Assembly: GCF_010365285.1 (NCBI RefSeq)
Contig: NZ_CP048286.1
Span: 1,631,001-1,695,000, forward strand
DNA length: 64,000 bases
Reading direction: 5' to 3'
Origin: Paenibacillus rhizovicinus
GTDB taxonomy: Bacteria; Bacillota; Bacilli; Paenibacillales; Paenibacillaceae
Shown here: piece after piece, positions 51,108-59,930 of the stretch
How the letters are laid out: each line of letters opens with the position of its first letter
Numbering within the stretch: the first letter of the stretch is position 1
The notes under the pieces: generated by a model
What the model saw: only the letters and a program-made list of their open reading frames with translations
Told to the model about the DNA's origin: nothing
Database searches by the model: none
Position numbers and translations under genes: made by a program

Positions 51108-53091
51108 GATCACCATGTCCTTTCTGAGGTTGAGGCACCGTATCGCCATCCGTGTTGCCGGAATCGTCGCCTTCCTTATAAACATCGCCGGTATCCCAGA
51201 ATTCGCTGGCCTGCATGCCTTCATCCAGCGTAGGCCCGTTGATGACCTGGCGGAAGAAGGATACATAGCGATCTTGGATCGCATTCTGCTCGAGCGCTTT
51301 CGGAGCGTCCGTGTCGCCGCTCGTATTCTTCAAATGTTCCAGCGCCAGACGGAATACAGCCGACACGCCGCCAGCCGTGAACGCATCGTAATTCGCTTCT
51401 TTGCCGTTCGTTTTGTAGGCTTTCAGGTCATTATCCCAAAGCTTCTCGTCCATAGCGACATACAGCTTGCGTGCCGCATCCCGGTATTTCTCGTCCTCGG
51501 TGACGAGGAACGCGGACGTCAAACCGCGAATCGCGCCGATCTGAGCTTTGAGCGTCGTATCCGAGTTCGCTTTGCCTTTCGCCGTATCGTATCCGGTCAC
51601 GGCCAAGCCGTCTTTATTGATCAGCGTATTCAAAATAAAGTCCGCCTGTTTCTGAATCATTTCCTTGGCTGCGGCGCCTTGCTCGGTCTTCAAGCCTTCC
51701 GCTGCTTCGCCGCTGGCATAGCCGACAGGCAGCCCGTCGATGGCGCGTTCGAACATCCGCAGCGCTTCGATCGTATAGCCGGCCTCGAACGTATCGACCT
51801 CCGTGCCTTGCTTGTCGCCGTTAGACTCCGTCACGAATGCGCCGGCTTTATCGTTCCAATGGCGATTCTTCACATTGTCGAACACGGATAGCAATACGTC
51901 GCGCGTAACCGTGTATGGATCCGTGGAGGCGATATCGTTGCTGTCGTCCGCATCCACGTTGACTGCCGGCGCGGCAGGGAACGGATCGCCGTCGAACACG
52001 CGGGCAAACGCCGGATTGCGGTTCGGATTCGCCGTACGCTGATCGGTCATGCCGAAAAATTCCGACGTCGGCCAGAGCATCAGCCATTGATCCTGCAGCA
52101 AGCTGCGGTCATCGCTGACTTTAAGGCTCTTCGCAGCGGTGAAGTCCTTGTCGCCGTTCTCTTCCACGTCGACCGCATGCGGCAAATAGCCGCCTTGCGC
52201 GTTCGCCAGCGTTCCAATGTTCTTGTTCGCCGGATTGTAGAACAGATTATCGCGGACATACAGCAGCTTGTTCCACACCTCGTCGGTCAAAATCATCCCC
52301 TGCATGCCGTCGACCGAGCTGACGCCCAGCTTCAAGCCTTGATCGTCTTCCGAACCTTCTTTGGCCGTGGAAGCATCCACTTCCTCGTCGCTCTTCGCAT
52401 CGTGCAGGTTGCCCAGGAAATCGCCTGCCCACAGGGATTGCTTCAGCATCGTACCGCCATAGGCGGCGGGAATCAGCTGTTTCTTCATTTTATCGCGGTT
52501 CCAGCGAAGGGAAGCGAAGTTCACTTGGTAATTCGGGATATAAGCACCGTCTTCGCCGTCGGCGAATTTGGCGGTGTCCACGTCTTGATTGTATTCCGGG
52601 TCGCCCGATGCGTATTCGATGAAGGTCGGGAACATATTCTGCTGAATGTCCTCCGCCGGTTGACCGACGCTCTCGGCCATATGCTGGAAGCGCGAAGCGA
52701 GCAGTTCATTGTTGGACACGCCTGCTTGTTTCGCTTCCTCCGCCGTTGCCGGGCCGTTCGCCAAGTGAAGGCCCAGACCGGACTTCTCGACGACTTCGTA
52801 CATCGCCTCTTCGGAATATTCATAGGATTCGATGCCGGCCTTGTAGTCGAAGGCAGTCGGCTGATCGATTTTGCCGGCGTCCAATACGTCGAGATCGACG
52901 CCGAGCGATTCCGCTAGCGGTTCGCCGGAAAGTTCGAATTCCGCATAAGCGAACATGTTGCCCGCCGTATCGAAGTTGTAATCCGATACTTTCACGTGCA
53001 CGTCGTTGTCGTCGCAGGCCGTCAAAGCTACTGAGCAAGCCAGCAGGGCGGATATCGCTGCGGCTCCCGTCGTTCTCTTGCTCCAATTCAT
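51064..53091 (-). CDS. Lipoprotein with alpha/alpha-toroid-like domain
   Basis: A 675-aa exported lipoprotein (ISALLACSVALTAC, Cys at 26). The body is helical with repeated patterns seen in six-hairpin glycosidase-like toroids: DVLLSVFDNVKNRHWNDKAGAFVTES, FEAGYTIEALRMFERAIDG, DTTLKAQIGAIRGLTSAFLVTEDEKYRDAARKLYVAMDEKLWD. The C-terminus has a His/Gly stretch (KGHGDHGIAPI). No glycosidase family is assigned and catalytic acids are unidentified. It precedes and overlaps the cytochrome gene. A strong Fur box lies 57 bp upstream, so the pair should respond to iron. Confidence 0.8.
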   Translation of the reverse strand: MNWSKRTTGAAAISALLACSVALTACDDNDVHVKVSDYNFDTAGNMFAYAEFELSGEPLAESLGVDLDVLDAGKIDQPTAFDYKAGIESYEYSEEAMYEVVEKSGLGLHLANGPATAEEAKQAGVSNNELLASRFQHMAESVGQPAEDIQQNMFPTFIEYASGDPEYNQDVDTAKFADGEDGAYIPNYQVNFASLRWNRDKMKKQLIPAAYGGTMLKQSLWAGDFLGNLHDAKSDEEVDASTAKEGSEDDQGLKLGVSSVDGMQGMILTDEVWNKLLYVRDNLFYNPANKNIGTLANAQGGYLPHAVDVEENGDKDFTAAKSLKVSDDRSLLQDQWLMLWPTSEFFGMTDQRTANPNRNPAFARVFDGDPFPAAPAVNVDADDSNDIASTDPYTVTRDVLLSVFDNVKNRHWNDKAGAFVTESNGDKQGTEVDTFEAGYTIEALRMFERAIDGLPVGYASGEAAEGLKTEQGAAAKEMIQKQADFILNTLINKDGLAVTGYDTAKGKANSDTTLKAQIGAIRGLTSAFLVTEDEKYRDAARKLYVAMDEKLWDNDLKAYKTNGKEANYDAFTAGGVSAVFRLALEHLKNTSGDTDAPKALEQNAIQDRYVSFFRQVINGPTLDEGMQASEFWDTGDVYKEGDDSGNTDGDTVPQPQKGHGDHGIAPILLPVKITK

Positions 53092-53137
53092 TTGAAGAAG
53101 TCCCCTAACTTATAAAAGAGTGGTGTACGTTCCCGAG

Positions 53138-53162
53138 TTATCAATAATGAGAATCATTATCA
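53138..53162. promoter_or_regulatory. Fur box
   Basis: TGAGAATCATTATCA (53148-53162) differs from the 7-1-7 Fur consensus TGATAATNATTATCA by one base; the overlapping TTATCAATAATGAGAATCA (53138) extends it. It lies between divergent genes, 57 bp before the lipoprotein and about 185 bp before the permease. Confidence 0.85.
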
Positions 53163-53345
53163 CACAAAGCGAATTCTACTCCCTTTTCATTATGTTGGCA
53201 ATGGTTTTTTTACTGATTGTCCGATTTGCCATAAAGTTTGTCCTGCCGGTTAACAAGCCTGCATAGCTTATAGTTAGCGGCGTTGTCTGACGGCGTATGT
53301 CGCTGCCGATTATGATTTCGATTCCGAAGGGGAGCGGCTGTTGCC

Positions 53346-54272
53346 ATGCATGAATTCCAACATATTTTCATCAGCATCATTATAGAAGCTTTTCCGTTCA
53401 TTCTGCTGGGCGTCCTCGTCTCGGCCGTGCTCCAAGTTTTCGTCTCGGATCGGCTCATCGCGCAGCTGACTCCGCGCAATCCGATCGCCGGCGTGCTGTT
53501 CGGAAGCCTGCTCGGCTTGCTGCTCCCCCTTTGCGAATGCGGCATGATACCCATCGTGCGCAGGCTCATTCGCAAAGGCATGCCCGCCTATATCGGCATG
53601 GTCTTCATATTCGCGGGGCCGATTATCAATCCGATCGTATTCGTCTCGACGTTCAATGCGTTCAGAGCCGAGCCTTCGATTGCCTACGCCCGAATGGGGC
53701 TGGCTTTTGCCGTATGCATACTGCTCGGAATGGTCCTCTACGCCTTCATGAAACGGAATCCCCTCAAGCTCGGTCTGCAGTCTTTCGTATCGCAAGGCTC
53801 GCGGCTGCCAGACGACGACAACTACCAATATAATCACGGACATGTGAACGGCGGGATTCAAGACCGCATCCAGGCGACGTTCACGCATGCTTCTGAGGAA
53901 TTGTTCGATATCGGCAAATATTTGATCATCGGCGCATTCATCACCGCGCTCGCGCAGTCCGCGCTTGACCCTTCGCTGCTCCATCAAGTCAGCGGTTCGC
54001 CCGCGCTGGCGTCGCTCTTCATGATGGCGGCCGGATTCGTGCTCTCGCTCTGTTCGACCTCGGATGCCTTCGTCGCCTCGTCGCTGCACGGCATCTTCGG
54101 TCCCGGAGCGCTGCTCGCTTTCCTCGTCTTCGGCCCCATGGTCGATGTCAAAAGCCTGCTGCTGCTCTTCGCCGCCTTCCGCAGCAAGATCGTTGTCGTC
54201 ATCGTCGCTTTTCTGATCGCCGCGGTATGGATCGGTTCGATGCTTACGGAGAAGCTCGTATTCGGAATCTGA
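53346..54272 (+). CDS. SO_0444/YraQ-like permease (UPF0718, DUF318)
   Basis: A 308-aa permease with about eight TM helices. The family core is GSLLGLLLPLCECGMIPIVRRLIRKGMPAYIGMVFIFAGPIINPIVFVSTF and, in the second half, GFVLSLCSTSDAFVASSLHGIFG. The cysteines in LCECG and LCSTSD are typical and may bind metal. B. subtilis YcgR is the paralogous type. GGGGAG precedes ATG 53346. The next gene encodes the usual partner. Confidence 0.9.
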   Translation: MHEFQHIFISIIIEAFPFILLGVLVSAVLQVFVSDRLIAQLTPRNPIAGVLFGSLLGLLLPLCECGMIPIVRRLIRKGMPAYIGMVFIFAGPIINPIVFVSTFNAFRAEPSIAYARMGLAFAVCILLGMVLYAFMKRNPLKLGLQSFVSQGSRLPDDDNYQYNHGHVNGGIQDRIQATFTHASEELFDIGKYLIIGAFITALAQSALDPSLLHQVSGSPALASLFMMAAGFVLSLCSTSDAFVASSLHGIFGPGALLAFLVFGPMVDVKSLLLLFAAFRSKIVVVIVAFLIAAVWIGSMLTEKLVFGI

Positions 54273-54284
54273 GGAGGAGCAGCC

Positions 54285-54617
54285 TTGATTACCCTGTCGA
54301 CAAAACAACGCAGAAACATCGTTCATCATCTCATCCGATGCGGCATCCTTGGCGCGTTCGGACTCTATATCGTCTATCTCGCCCGCACGGGCACGCTCGT
54401 CCTGTTCGTCGAACCGAACCTTGCCGTCCCGGTTAAACTGTCCGCCATCGGCCTGTTTGCGACCGCTATCTATCAGTTCCAATCCGCCGTTCAGGAATGG
54501 CAGGGCATCGAAGCGGCCGCATGCGACTGTAACCACGAGCCGCCCCGTTCGCTGCTGGCCAACTTGGTGGTGTATACTTTGTTTCTGCTCCCGCTCGCAA
54601 TCGGGATCATCTTCTAA
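54285..54617 (+). CDS. TIGR03943/YcgQ-like membrane protein, short form
   Basis: A 110-aa protein with three TM helices (LIRCGILGAFGLYIVYLARTG, KLSAIGLFATAIYQFQSA, LLANLVVYTLFLLPLAIGIIF) and an ACDCNHEPP segment. It matches the N-terminal membrane part of the TIGR03943/YcgQ family, which normally reaches about 280 residues with a C-terminal soluble DUF1980 domain; that domain is missing and nothing in the following bases restores it. The start is TTG 54285, 7 nt after GAGGAGG and 12 bp after the permease stop. Confidence 0.78.
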   Translation: MITLSTKQRRNIVHHLIRCGILGAFGLYIVYLARTGTLVLFVEPNLAVPVKLSAIGLFATAIYQFQSAVQEWQGIEAAACDCNHEPPRSLLANLVVYTLFLLPLAIGIIF

Positions 54618-54655
54618 ACTGGAAAAAAATACATGTCCTGAAAGCGCGATATTTC

Positions 54656-54684
54656 GCATAAACGCTTCCAGCGTATCCATACTA
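54656..54684 (+). promoter_or_regulatory. Sigma-G promoter of the second SASP gene
   Basis: GCATA (54656-54660), 17 bp, CATACTA (54678-54684), a good sigma-G match 25 bp before the start codon. Confidence 0.75.
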
Positions 54685-54708
54685 AGGGTACAAAAGGAGG
54701 TGATTACG

Positions 54709-54921
54709 ATGGCTTCCAACAACTCTCTGGTCGTCCCCCACGCACATGCGGCGCTCGATCAAATGAAGTATGAAGTAGCGCGCGAAATCGGTATCGCTAT
54801 TCCCCAAGACGGATATTACGGCGACATGGCAACTCGCGACGCAGGCGCAATCGGCGGCAACATTACGCGCAGACTCGTGCAAATGGCTGAAATGCAACTT
54901 GCAGGCAGAGCTTCCCGTTAA
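54709..54921 (+). CDS. Alpha/beta-type small acid-soluble spore protein
   Basis: A 70-aa SASP: LVVPHAHAALDQMKYEVAREIGI (GPR site EIGI), GYYGDMATRDAGAIGGNITRRLVQMAEMQL. AAAGGAGGTGA precedes ATG 54709. It is close in sequence to the SASP at 44980, with IPQDGYYG shared. Confidence 0.95.
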   Translation: MASNNSLVVPHAHAALDQMKYEVAREIGIAIPQDGYYGDMATRDAGAIGGNITRRLVQMAEMQLAGRASR

Positions 54922-54962
54922 GGCAAAGCAATGACTCTCCAGGCGGCACACGATGCCCGACA

Positions 54963-55001
54963 AAGAAAAAGCTGCCCCTGCGAGCCGAGGCAGCTTCTTT
55001 G
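54963..55001. terminator. Terminator between convergent SASP and hypothetical gene
   Basis: AGCTGCC/GGCAGCT stem (54970-54994) with AAAAAG on one side and TTCTTTG on the other, so it can serve both directions. Confidence 0.7.
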
Positions 55002-55008
55002 CTATGTT

Positions 55009-55410
55009 TCAAGGCGTTTCACGCAGCGCCTGTTGACCGTATTTCGGCGTATAGCGGAACATGTTCGCCAGGTTGTAATTGCTTTCGAACAGGATGCTTG
55101 CGGACCAAGTACCGGAGCGGACGGAGAAATCATACAGAATCTCGCCATGCGTCCAATTCCGCTTTAACTTGATGGAATCGACGGCCATTTGCCGGAATGC
55201 TTGAACTTGTTCGCGGGTCATGCCCTGTTCCGATTGTCCAATACGGCCGTTCTTGCTCTCGATGGGATTGTGGCGAACGCCATATTTCCCGACAACGTTA
55301 TTCCGAATTTGAATGATGACCGTTCCCGCTAAAGAATGAAGCAGTTCTTCTTCCAATTGTTTAAATACGAAATCAACTTGCCGAGCCAATGTCATTGCAT
55401 CGAGTTCCAT
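55009..55410 (-). CDS. Hypothetical protein
   Basis: A 133-aa soluble protein, MELDAMTLARQVDFVFKQLE at the N-terminus, then VIIQIRNNVVGKYGVRHNPIESK, GMTREQVQAFRQMAVDSI and WTHGEILYDFSVRSGTWSAS. I do not recognise the family; there are no TM segments or metal motifs. ATG 55410 follows GGAGGCAGGAG; the frame from 55458 would include it. Confidence 0.7.
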   Translation of the reverse strand: MELDAMTLARQVDFVFKQLEEELLHSLAGTVIIQIRNNVVGKYGVRHNPIESKNGRIGQSEQGMTREQVQAFRQMAVDSIKLKRNWTHGEILYDFSVRSGTWSASILFESNYNLANMFRYTPKYGQQALRETP

Positions 55411-55529
55411 CTGTCTCCTGCCTCCGCTACCTAATTTAGGATTTATTTTCCAGTTCATCCTACAGACCCATTATAGGACAGACCTTACCAGCTTACAACT
55501 ATTTTTTTACAAAAACCTTACAGTTTTTT

Positions 55530-55627
55530 GGTTCTTTCGACATCTACTCCGCTCGCCCCTTCGGTTCTTTCGACACATTGCGATCGGATAGGACCAATAT
55601 AGACAAAAAACAACGCGATGATATAAT
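55530..55627 (+). promoter_or_regulatory. Chemoreceptor upstream region: direct repeats and promoter
   Basis: GGTTCTTTCGACA occurs at 55530-55542 and 55563-55575, exactly 33 bp apart (three helical turns). A promoter TAGACA (55600-55605)-N16-TATAAT (55622-55627) follows. Confidence 0.5.
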
Positions 55628-55658
55628 AGGATTATTCCAAAAATAGGGGGAAAGCAGG

Positions 55659-56918
55659 ATGCAATGGTTCTCTGCATTATCGGTTCGGAATAAGCTGCTA
55701 ACAGGCTGCTATGCGATCGTAGCCATCTTTTCAATTGCGCTTATACTTGGTTTGCTCCTTACGGGCGGCAGCATTCTTCTAGGCCTCTCCATAATGGTCA
55801 TTATGGCAATTATCACCTATCCTTTAGCCGGCGTAATAGAGAGAGCGCTTACATCCTCCATTCAAGACATGACATCCATTGCGTTCAGCATTTCCAAAGG
55901 CGACTTTACGCAGCGGGTCGATGCCGCTTCTACCGCTTCGCTCGGCGAGCTCGGCCATTCGTTCAACAGCATGGTGGACAAGCTGCGCGATATCCTCAAA
56001 GAAACCTCGACCATCTCCAGAGTCGTGAACGATACGAGCCGCAGCATCTTCGATAAGAACGTCGCGCTCAAGCAAGTGATGCAGCAGGTTGCTTCCTCGG
56101 CCGGCGAGCTCGCTACGGGCGCAAACGAAATCTCCGAGGACGTCTCCGATATGGCGGAATCCATCCGCGAGATCGAAGATAAAGTAAGCGCATATACCTA
56201 CTCGACCAAAGAGATGAATCAGCGTTCGGAGCAGACCCTGAGCCTCGTTTCCCGCGGCAGGCAGGCGGTCGAAAGCCAGTCGCAAGGGATGAACCGCAAC
56301 GTGGAAGCGACTTCCCAAGTTGCCTCCGCCATCGAAGATCTGGCGAAGAAGGCGCAAGGCATCTCTTCCATCACGCGCACGATTTCGGATTTGGCCGAAC
56401 AGACCAACCTGCTGTCGCTCAACGCTTCCATCGAAGCGGCGCGCGCAGGCGAGCACGGCCGGGGCTTTGCGGTCGTCGCGCAGGAGGTGCGCAAGCTTGC
56501 CGAGGAATCCACTTCGTCCACGAAAGAGGTATTCACGCTCGTCCGCGACATCGATGCCGGCGTACAGCAAGCGATCCAGAACATCAAGGTCAACGAAGAA
56601 GTCGTACATATGCAGCTGCAGATGCTGCACGACTCGGAACATATTTTCACGGAAATCGTGACAAGCGTCGAATTCATAACCACCCAAATCGCCCAGTTCT
56701 CTCGCGAAAGCGATGCGATGCTGGAGAGCGCCCGCAAAATCTCCGGCTCCATCCAGAGTATCTCCGCCATCACGCAGCAATCCGCGGCAGGCACGGAGCA
56801 AGTGTCGGCTTCCATGAACGAACATATCGGATCCGTTCAAGCCGTCGTCGAAGAGACCGAGAAAATGCAGCAAATCGTCATGCAGCTGCAGCGCACGATG
56901 TCCATCTTCAAAATCTGA
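55659..56918 (+). CDS. Methyl-accepting chemotaxis protein without extracytoplasmic sensor
   Basis: A 419-aa chemoreceptor-like protein. Two adjacent TM helices ([22 protein letters not shown] and [21 protein letters not shown], residues 13-58) leave almost no external loop. HAMP follows ([23 protein letters not shown]), then a shortened signalling domain with the tip [43 protein letters not shown]. With no ligand domain, it may sense membrane state or pass on signals from another receptor (inference). Confidence 0.9.
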   Translation: MQWFSALSVRNKLLTGCYAIVAIFSIALILGLLLTGGSILLGLSIMVIMAIITYPLAGVIERALTSSIQDMTSIAFSISKGDFTQRVDAASTASLGELGHSFNSMVDKLRDILKETSTISRVVNDTSRSIFDKNVALKQVMQQVASSAGELATGANEISEDVSDMAESIREIEDKVSAYTYSTKEMNQRSEQTLSLVSRGRQAVESQSQGMNRNVEATSQVASAIEDLAKKAQGISSITRTISDLAEQTNLLSLNASIEAARAGEHGRGFAVVAQEVRKLAEESTSSTKEVFTLVRDIDAGVQQAIQNIKVNEEVVHMQLQMLHDSEHIFTEIVTSVEFITTQIAQFSRESDAMLESARKISGSIQSISAITQQSAAGTEQVSASMNEHIGSVQAVVEETEKMQQIVMQLQRTMSIFKI

Positions 56919-56932
56919 TTACATAGCGCAAG

Positions 56933-56967
56933 AAAAGCCGCTCTCGGTTGAACCGAGGCGGCTTTTT
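56933..56967 (+). terminator. Terminator of the second chemoreceptor gene
   Basis: AAAAGCCGC...CTCGGTT/AACCGAG GCGGCTTTTT: long stem around GA, then five T. Confidence 0.85.
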
Positions 56968-57017
56968 CATTTTGTGCTGCAGCTTTAGCAGTCCTTGAAC
57001 TACTTGGAGCTTTTACT

Positions 57018-57677
57018 TTATAGGCCTTTAGCGTATTCGTATCCGACCGACTGCAGGAAGGCGCGCGCCAGCACGGCATGGCCGGCTTGGTTAGGATGCA
57101 CGCGGTCCCATGCGAGCGTCCCGGAATACAGATGCTCCAGCACGCGGTTAAACGCTTCCTGCGTATCGATGAACAGCGTATCGTATTTGGCGGCGATCCG
57201 TTTGACCGCGGCGCCGTACAGATCCATCTGCGCCCGCATCCGGTCGTTCGGATTCGGCTCGATGAAGAACGGCGTCATGAGGACGAGTCCCTTCAGCCGC
57301 GGCAGCGTGCTTGCGACAAGCGCCTCCAGCTTCTCTTCATACTCTTCCAGCAAGACATGCGATTCCCTCATCGTCGGAGAATCGAATTGACGCCAAACGT
57401 CATTCGTTCCGATCATGATGGACAGCCAGTCCGGTTTCAAGTCCAGAACGTCGGTCTGCCAGCGCGCCTCGAGATCGCGGACCGTGTTGCCGCTAGTCCC
57501 AATATTCACGACGCGGATGCCGAGCTCCGGGTATGTCGATGTGAGCAGCGCATCCACGACGCCTACATAGCCTCTGCCGATCGCGTTAAACAGTCCTTCG
57601 CCGACAGGTCTTGCACGTTCGCAATCCGTAATGGAGTCGCCGATCATGACCAGCTTCTCGTTTTTGCCAATACGCAT
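57018..57677 (-). CDS. SGNH/GDSL hydrolase
   Basis: A 219-aa esterase of the SGNH fold. Block I is KLVMIGDSITDCERARP (Ser nucleophile), block II NIGTSGNTVRDL, block III MIGTNDVWRQF, and block V WDRVHPNQAGHAVLA (Asp/His). It has no signal peptide, so it is cytoplasmic. These enzymes often deacetylate oligosaccharides. ATG 57677 follows GAGGAGG. It lies 16 bp after the CE7-type esterase, suggesting a joint role in removing acetyl groups from imported sugars. Confidence 0.92.
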   Translation of the reverse strand: MRIGKNEKLVMIGDSITDCERARPVGEGLFNAIGRGYVGVVDALLTSTYPELGIRVVNIGTSGNTVRDLEARWQTDVLDLKPDWLSIMIGTNDVWRQFDSPTMRESHVLLEEYEEKLEALVASTLPRLKGLVLMTPFFIEPNPNDRMRAQMDLYGAAVKRIAAKYDTLFIDTQEAFNRVLEHLYSGTLAWDRVHPNQAGHAVLARAFLQSVGYEYAKGL

Positions 57678-57693
57678 CGATGCGTACCTCCTC

Positions 57694-58656
57694 TTAGTAT
57701 TCTCCCAGGAAGAACTGAATCGTCTTGTCATTAAATCCCGGTAAGCCCTCATGTCCGAAATCCGGATAGATTTCCAGCCGCTTCGGCGCGGTGATCTTAT
57801 TGTAGGCCGCAAACTGCGTGGACGGCGGACAGATGGTGTCCATCAAGCCGACAGCCATCATAACCTCGCCTTGAATCCGGTTAGCCAGATGCTGAATGTC
57901 GATGTAGCCAAGCTTCGTGAAAATCTCATCTTCGCGCACATGCTGCGGATCGAAGTGACGGAAGAACGTTTTCAATTCCGAATACGCATCCTTCGCCAAA
58001 TCCATTTCCCACACGCGGCGATAATCGCTGAGGAATGGGAAGACAGGCGCAAGCTTCTTGATTCTCGGCTCAAGCGAGGCGCAAGCGATCGTGAGCGCTC
58101 CGCCCTGCGATCCGCCCATCGCGTATACGCGCTCCGGATCGACTTCCGGGCTGTCGATGGCGATTCCGGCCAATTGCGCGCAGTCCAAGAAGATGTGACG
58201 GAACAGCAGATTGTCCGGATGGCCGTCCAACCCGCGGATAATATGGCCGTTCAGCGTGTTCCCGATAACGCCGCCCGTATCCTCGGAAGAGCCGCCTTGC
58301 CCCCGGCAGTCGAGCGAGAAGATGGAGAAGCCGAGCGAAACGATACTTAGTTTATCTGCCCATTCTCCCGCATTGCCGGAGTAACCATGAAACTGCACGA
58401 CGGCCGGATGCGGCTGCTGCGAATGGCGCGGTCTGGCATATTTGGCATGAATGCGTGCGCCTTTGACGCCCGTGAAATAAAGATCGAAACATTCGGCTGT
58501 CGGTGTTTGGAACGCGCTTGGCACGAGTTCGATCGCAGGGTCCAGGCCCCGCATTTCGGTCAGCGCCCGTTCCCAGTAAGCATCGAAGTCGGAAGGTTTC
58601 GGATTGATTCCTGAATACGCTTGCAAGTCTTTCAGCGGCATATCGATTGTTGGCAT
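57694..58656 (-). CDS. Acetylxylan esterase / cephalosporin-C deacetylase (CE7)
   Basis: A 320-aa alpha/beta hydrolase of carbohydrate esterase family 7. Visible motifs: VVQFHGYSGNAGEW, DCRGQGGSSEDTGGV (family RGQ), YAMGGSQGGALTIACASLEP (Ser nucleophile), GLMDTICPPSTQFAAYN (Asp) and YPDFGHEGLPGF (His). It is cytoplasmic, acting on acetylated xylo-oligosaccharides. AAGGGGAG precedes ATG 58656. It is the first gene of a two-gene unit. Confidence 0.93.
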   Translation of the reverse strand: MPTIDMPLKDLQAYSGINPKPSDFDAYWERALTEMRGLDPAIELVPSAFQTPTAECFDLYFTGVKGARIHAKYARPRHSQQPHPAVVQFHGYSGNAGEWADKLSIVSLGFSIFSLDCRGQGGSSEDTGGVIGNTLNGHIIRGLDGHPDNLLFRHIFLDCAQLAGIAIDSPEVDPERVYAMGGSQGGALTIACASLEPRIKKLAPVFPFLSDYRRVWEMDLAKDAYSELKTFFRHFDPQHVREDEIFTKLGYIDIQHLANRIQGEVMMAVGLMDTICPPSTQFAAYNKITAPKRLEIYPDFGHEGLPGFNDKTIQFFLGEY

Positions 58657-58781
58657 CTGCTCTCCCCTTCTCATACATGATTCCTTATTATGTTACGTTC
58701 TAAGGACGGGCGCTGTAAAGTGCCGATCTGGACTTTTTGTTGAATGTTCGGCGCGATTGAGGGCAAAATGACATCATCAAA

Positions 58782-58830
58782 GGTGAAACGGCAGTCGACG
58801 GTCCAAAGGCGGCGCAGCGCGTTTCATTCC
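58782..58830. repeat. Single GGTGAAAC hairpin unit
   Basis: A 49-bp unit beginning GGTGAAACGGC and ending GTTTCATTCC, the same as the units at 43572-43716, and like that array followed by a half unit GGTGAAA and ATATAAGC. Its core (GTCGACGG ... GGCGGCGCAG) pairs less well. It lies 66 bp upstream of the polysaccharide deacetylase start. Confidence 0.7.
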
Positions 58831-58896
58831 GGTGAAATATAAGCTTATATGTAAGCTTCGCACTTATAAAGACTTGTATTTCGAGGAGGGAAGAAT

Positions 58897-59820
58897 ATGC
58901 GGATGTTTCGGGGACCGCGGAAAGCGCTGCTGCTCGCGCTGGCATGGACGCTATTGTCCTCCGGTTCTGCGGACGCGTCGTTACAGGGAGGGGCCGTACG
59001 CGTACGGGCCGCATCGGATCCCCCTGCTGGCAGCAGCCAGGGCCAGAGCCAGCACAAGCTTCAAAGGCTGCAGCTTCCCGCCGAGCCCTCAGTCGATGAG
59101 AACGCCTTCTCTGCCCAGACGCGCAAGCGCAAGAAGCGAAATCGCGCCAAGCCGATATCCTGGGTCGCCCTGCAGCAGCAGTATCCAGGCTCCTTCGTGA
59201 TTTGGGGACCCCGGCGCTACCGCCGAGTCGCGCTCACGTTCGATGACGTGCCCGATCCCAGATATACGCCGCAAGTGCTTGAAACGCTTGCCCGCTATAA
59301 AGTGAGGGCCACCTTCTTCGTCGTCGGCCAGCGAGCGGCAGCCCATCCCGCTCTTGTGCGCCGCATGGTCAGGGAAGGCCATATCGTCGGCAATCATTCC
59401 TTGAATCATCCCGTCTTCTCCAGAATCTCGCTTTATGCCATGCAGCAGCAAATTTCACGAACGGATTGGACGCTTCGGCCCCTCGTCGGCTACAGCCCGC
59501 GTTTCGTTCGTCCGCCTTACGGCGAAATCGTGCCTGCACAGGTAGAATGGCTGAGAAGCCAGGGATACACGGTCGTGAACTGGGATGTCGATTCCCAGGA
59601 TTGGCGCAGCTTGGACAGCCAGTCCATCTTGATTAATATCCGCAGAACGCTGCAGCCGGGCTCCATCATTCTGCAGCATGCCGGCGGGGGCGAGGGACAA
59701 GATCTGTCCGGAACCATTGCCGCACTGCCGCGGCTGATCAAATTGCTGCGCAGCAAAGGCTACGTTATCGTCACGTTGCCCGAGCTGCTCGGACGGCCAG
59801 CCGGACGCAAGCTCCAATGA
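58897..59820 (+). CDS. Polysaccharide deacetylase (NodB/CE4 domain)
   Basis: A 307-aa exported protein with a signal peptide (about 1-27), a basic low-complexity linker (to about 95) and a NodB domain. Motif 1 is LTFDDVPDPRYT (catalytic and metal Asp), motif 2 GNHSLNHP (metal His pair), motif 3 RPPYGEIVPAQ, motif 4 NWDVDSQDW and motif 5 SIILQHAGGGEG. It likely deacetylates peptidoglycan or another wall glycan. GAGGAGG precedes ATG 58897. A GGTGAAAC unit and a perfect ATATAAGCTTATAT palindrome (58837-58850) lie upstream. Confidence 0.93.
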   Translation: MRMFRGPRKALLLALAWTLLSSGSADASLQGGAVRVRAASDPPAGSSQGQSQHKLQRLQLPAEPSVDENAFSAQTRKRKKRNRAKPISWVALQQQYPGSFVIWGPRRYRRVALTFDDVPDPRYTPQVLETLARYKVRATFFVVGQRAAAHPALVRRMVREGHIVGNHSLNHPVFSRISLYAMQQQISRTDWTLRPLVGYSPRFVRPPYGEIVPAQVEWLRSQGYTVVNWDVDSQDWRSLDSQSILINIRRTLQPGSIILQHAGGGEGQDLSGTIAALPRLIKLLRSKGYVIVTLPELLGRPAGRKLQ

Positions 59821-59824
59821 AAGC

Positions 59825-59858
59825 GAACAACGGCAGCCCGCCGGGGCTGCCGTTGTTC
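59825..59858 (+). terminator. Terminator of the deacetylase gene
   Basis: GAACAACGGCAGCCC/GGGGCTGCCGTTGTTC with loop GCCG, then GTTTTG. Confidence 0.85.
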
Positions 59859-59930
59859 GTTTTGCTATTCGTATGACTCATCATGAACGTTCGATAAATT
59901 ATGGCTGTCGTCTTAGCCGGTAATACGCGG

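Noticed and set aside
53310..54722. 470-codon minus-strand frame across the permease and TIGR03943 genes
   Set aside because: Its Glu/Arg/Asp-rich sequence has no fold pattern; the plus-strand genes are well supported by TM motifs.
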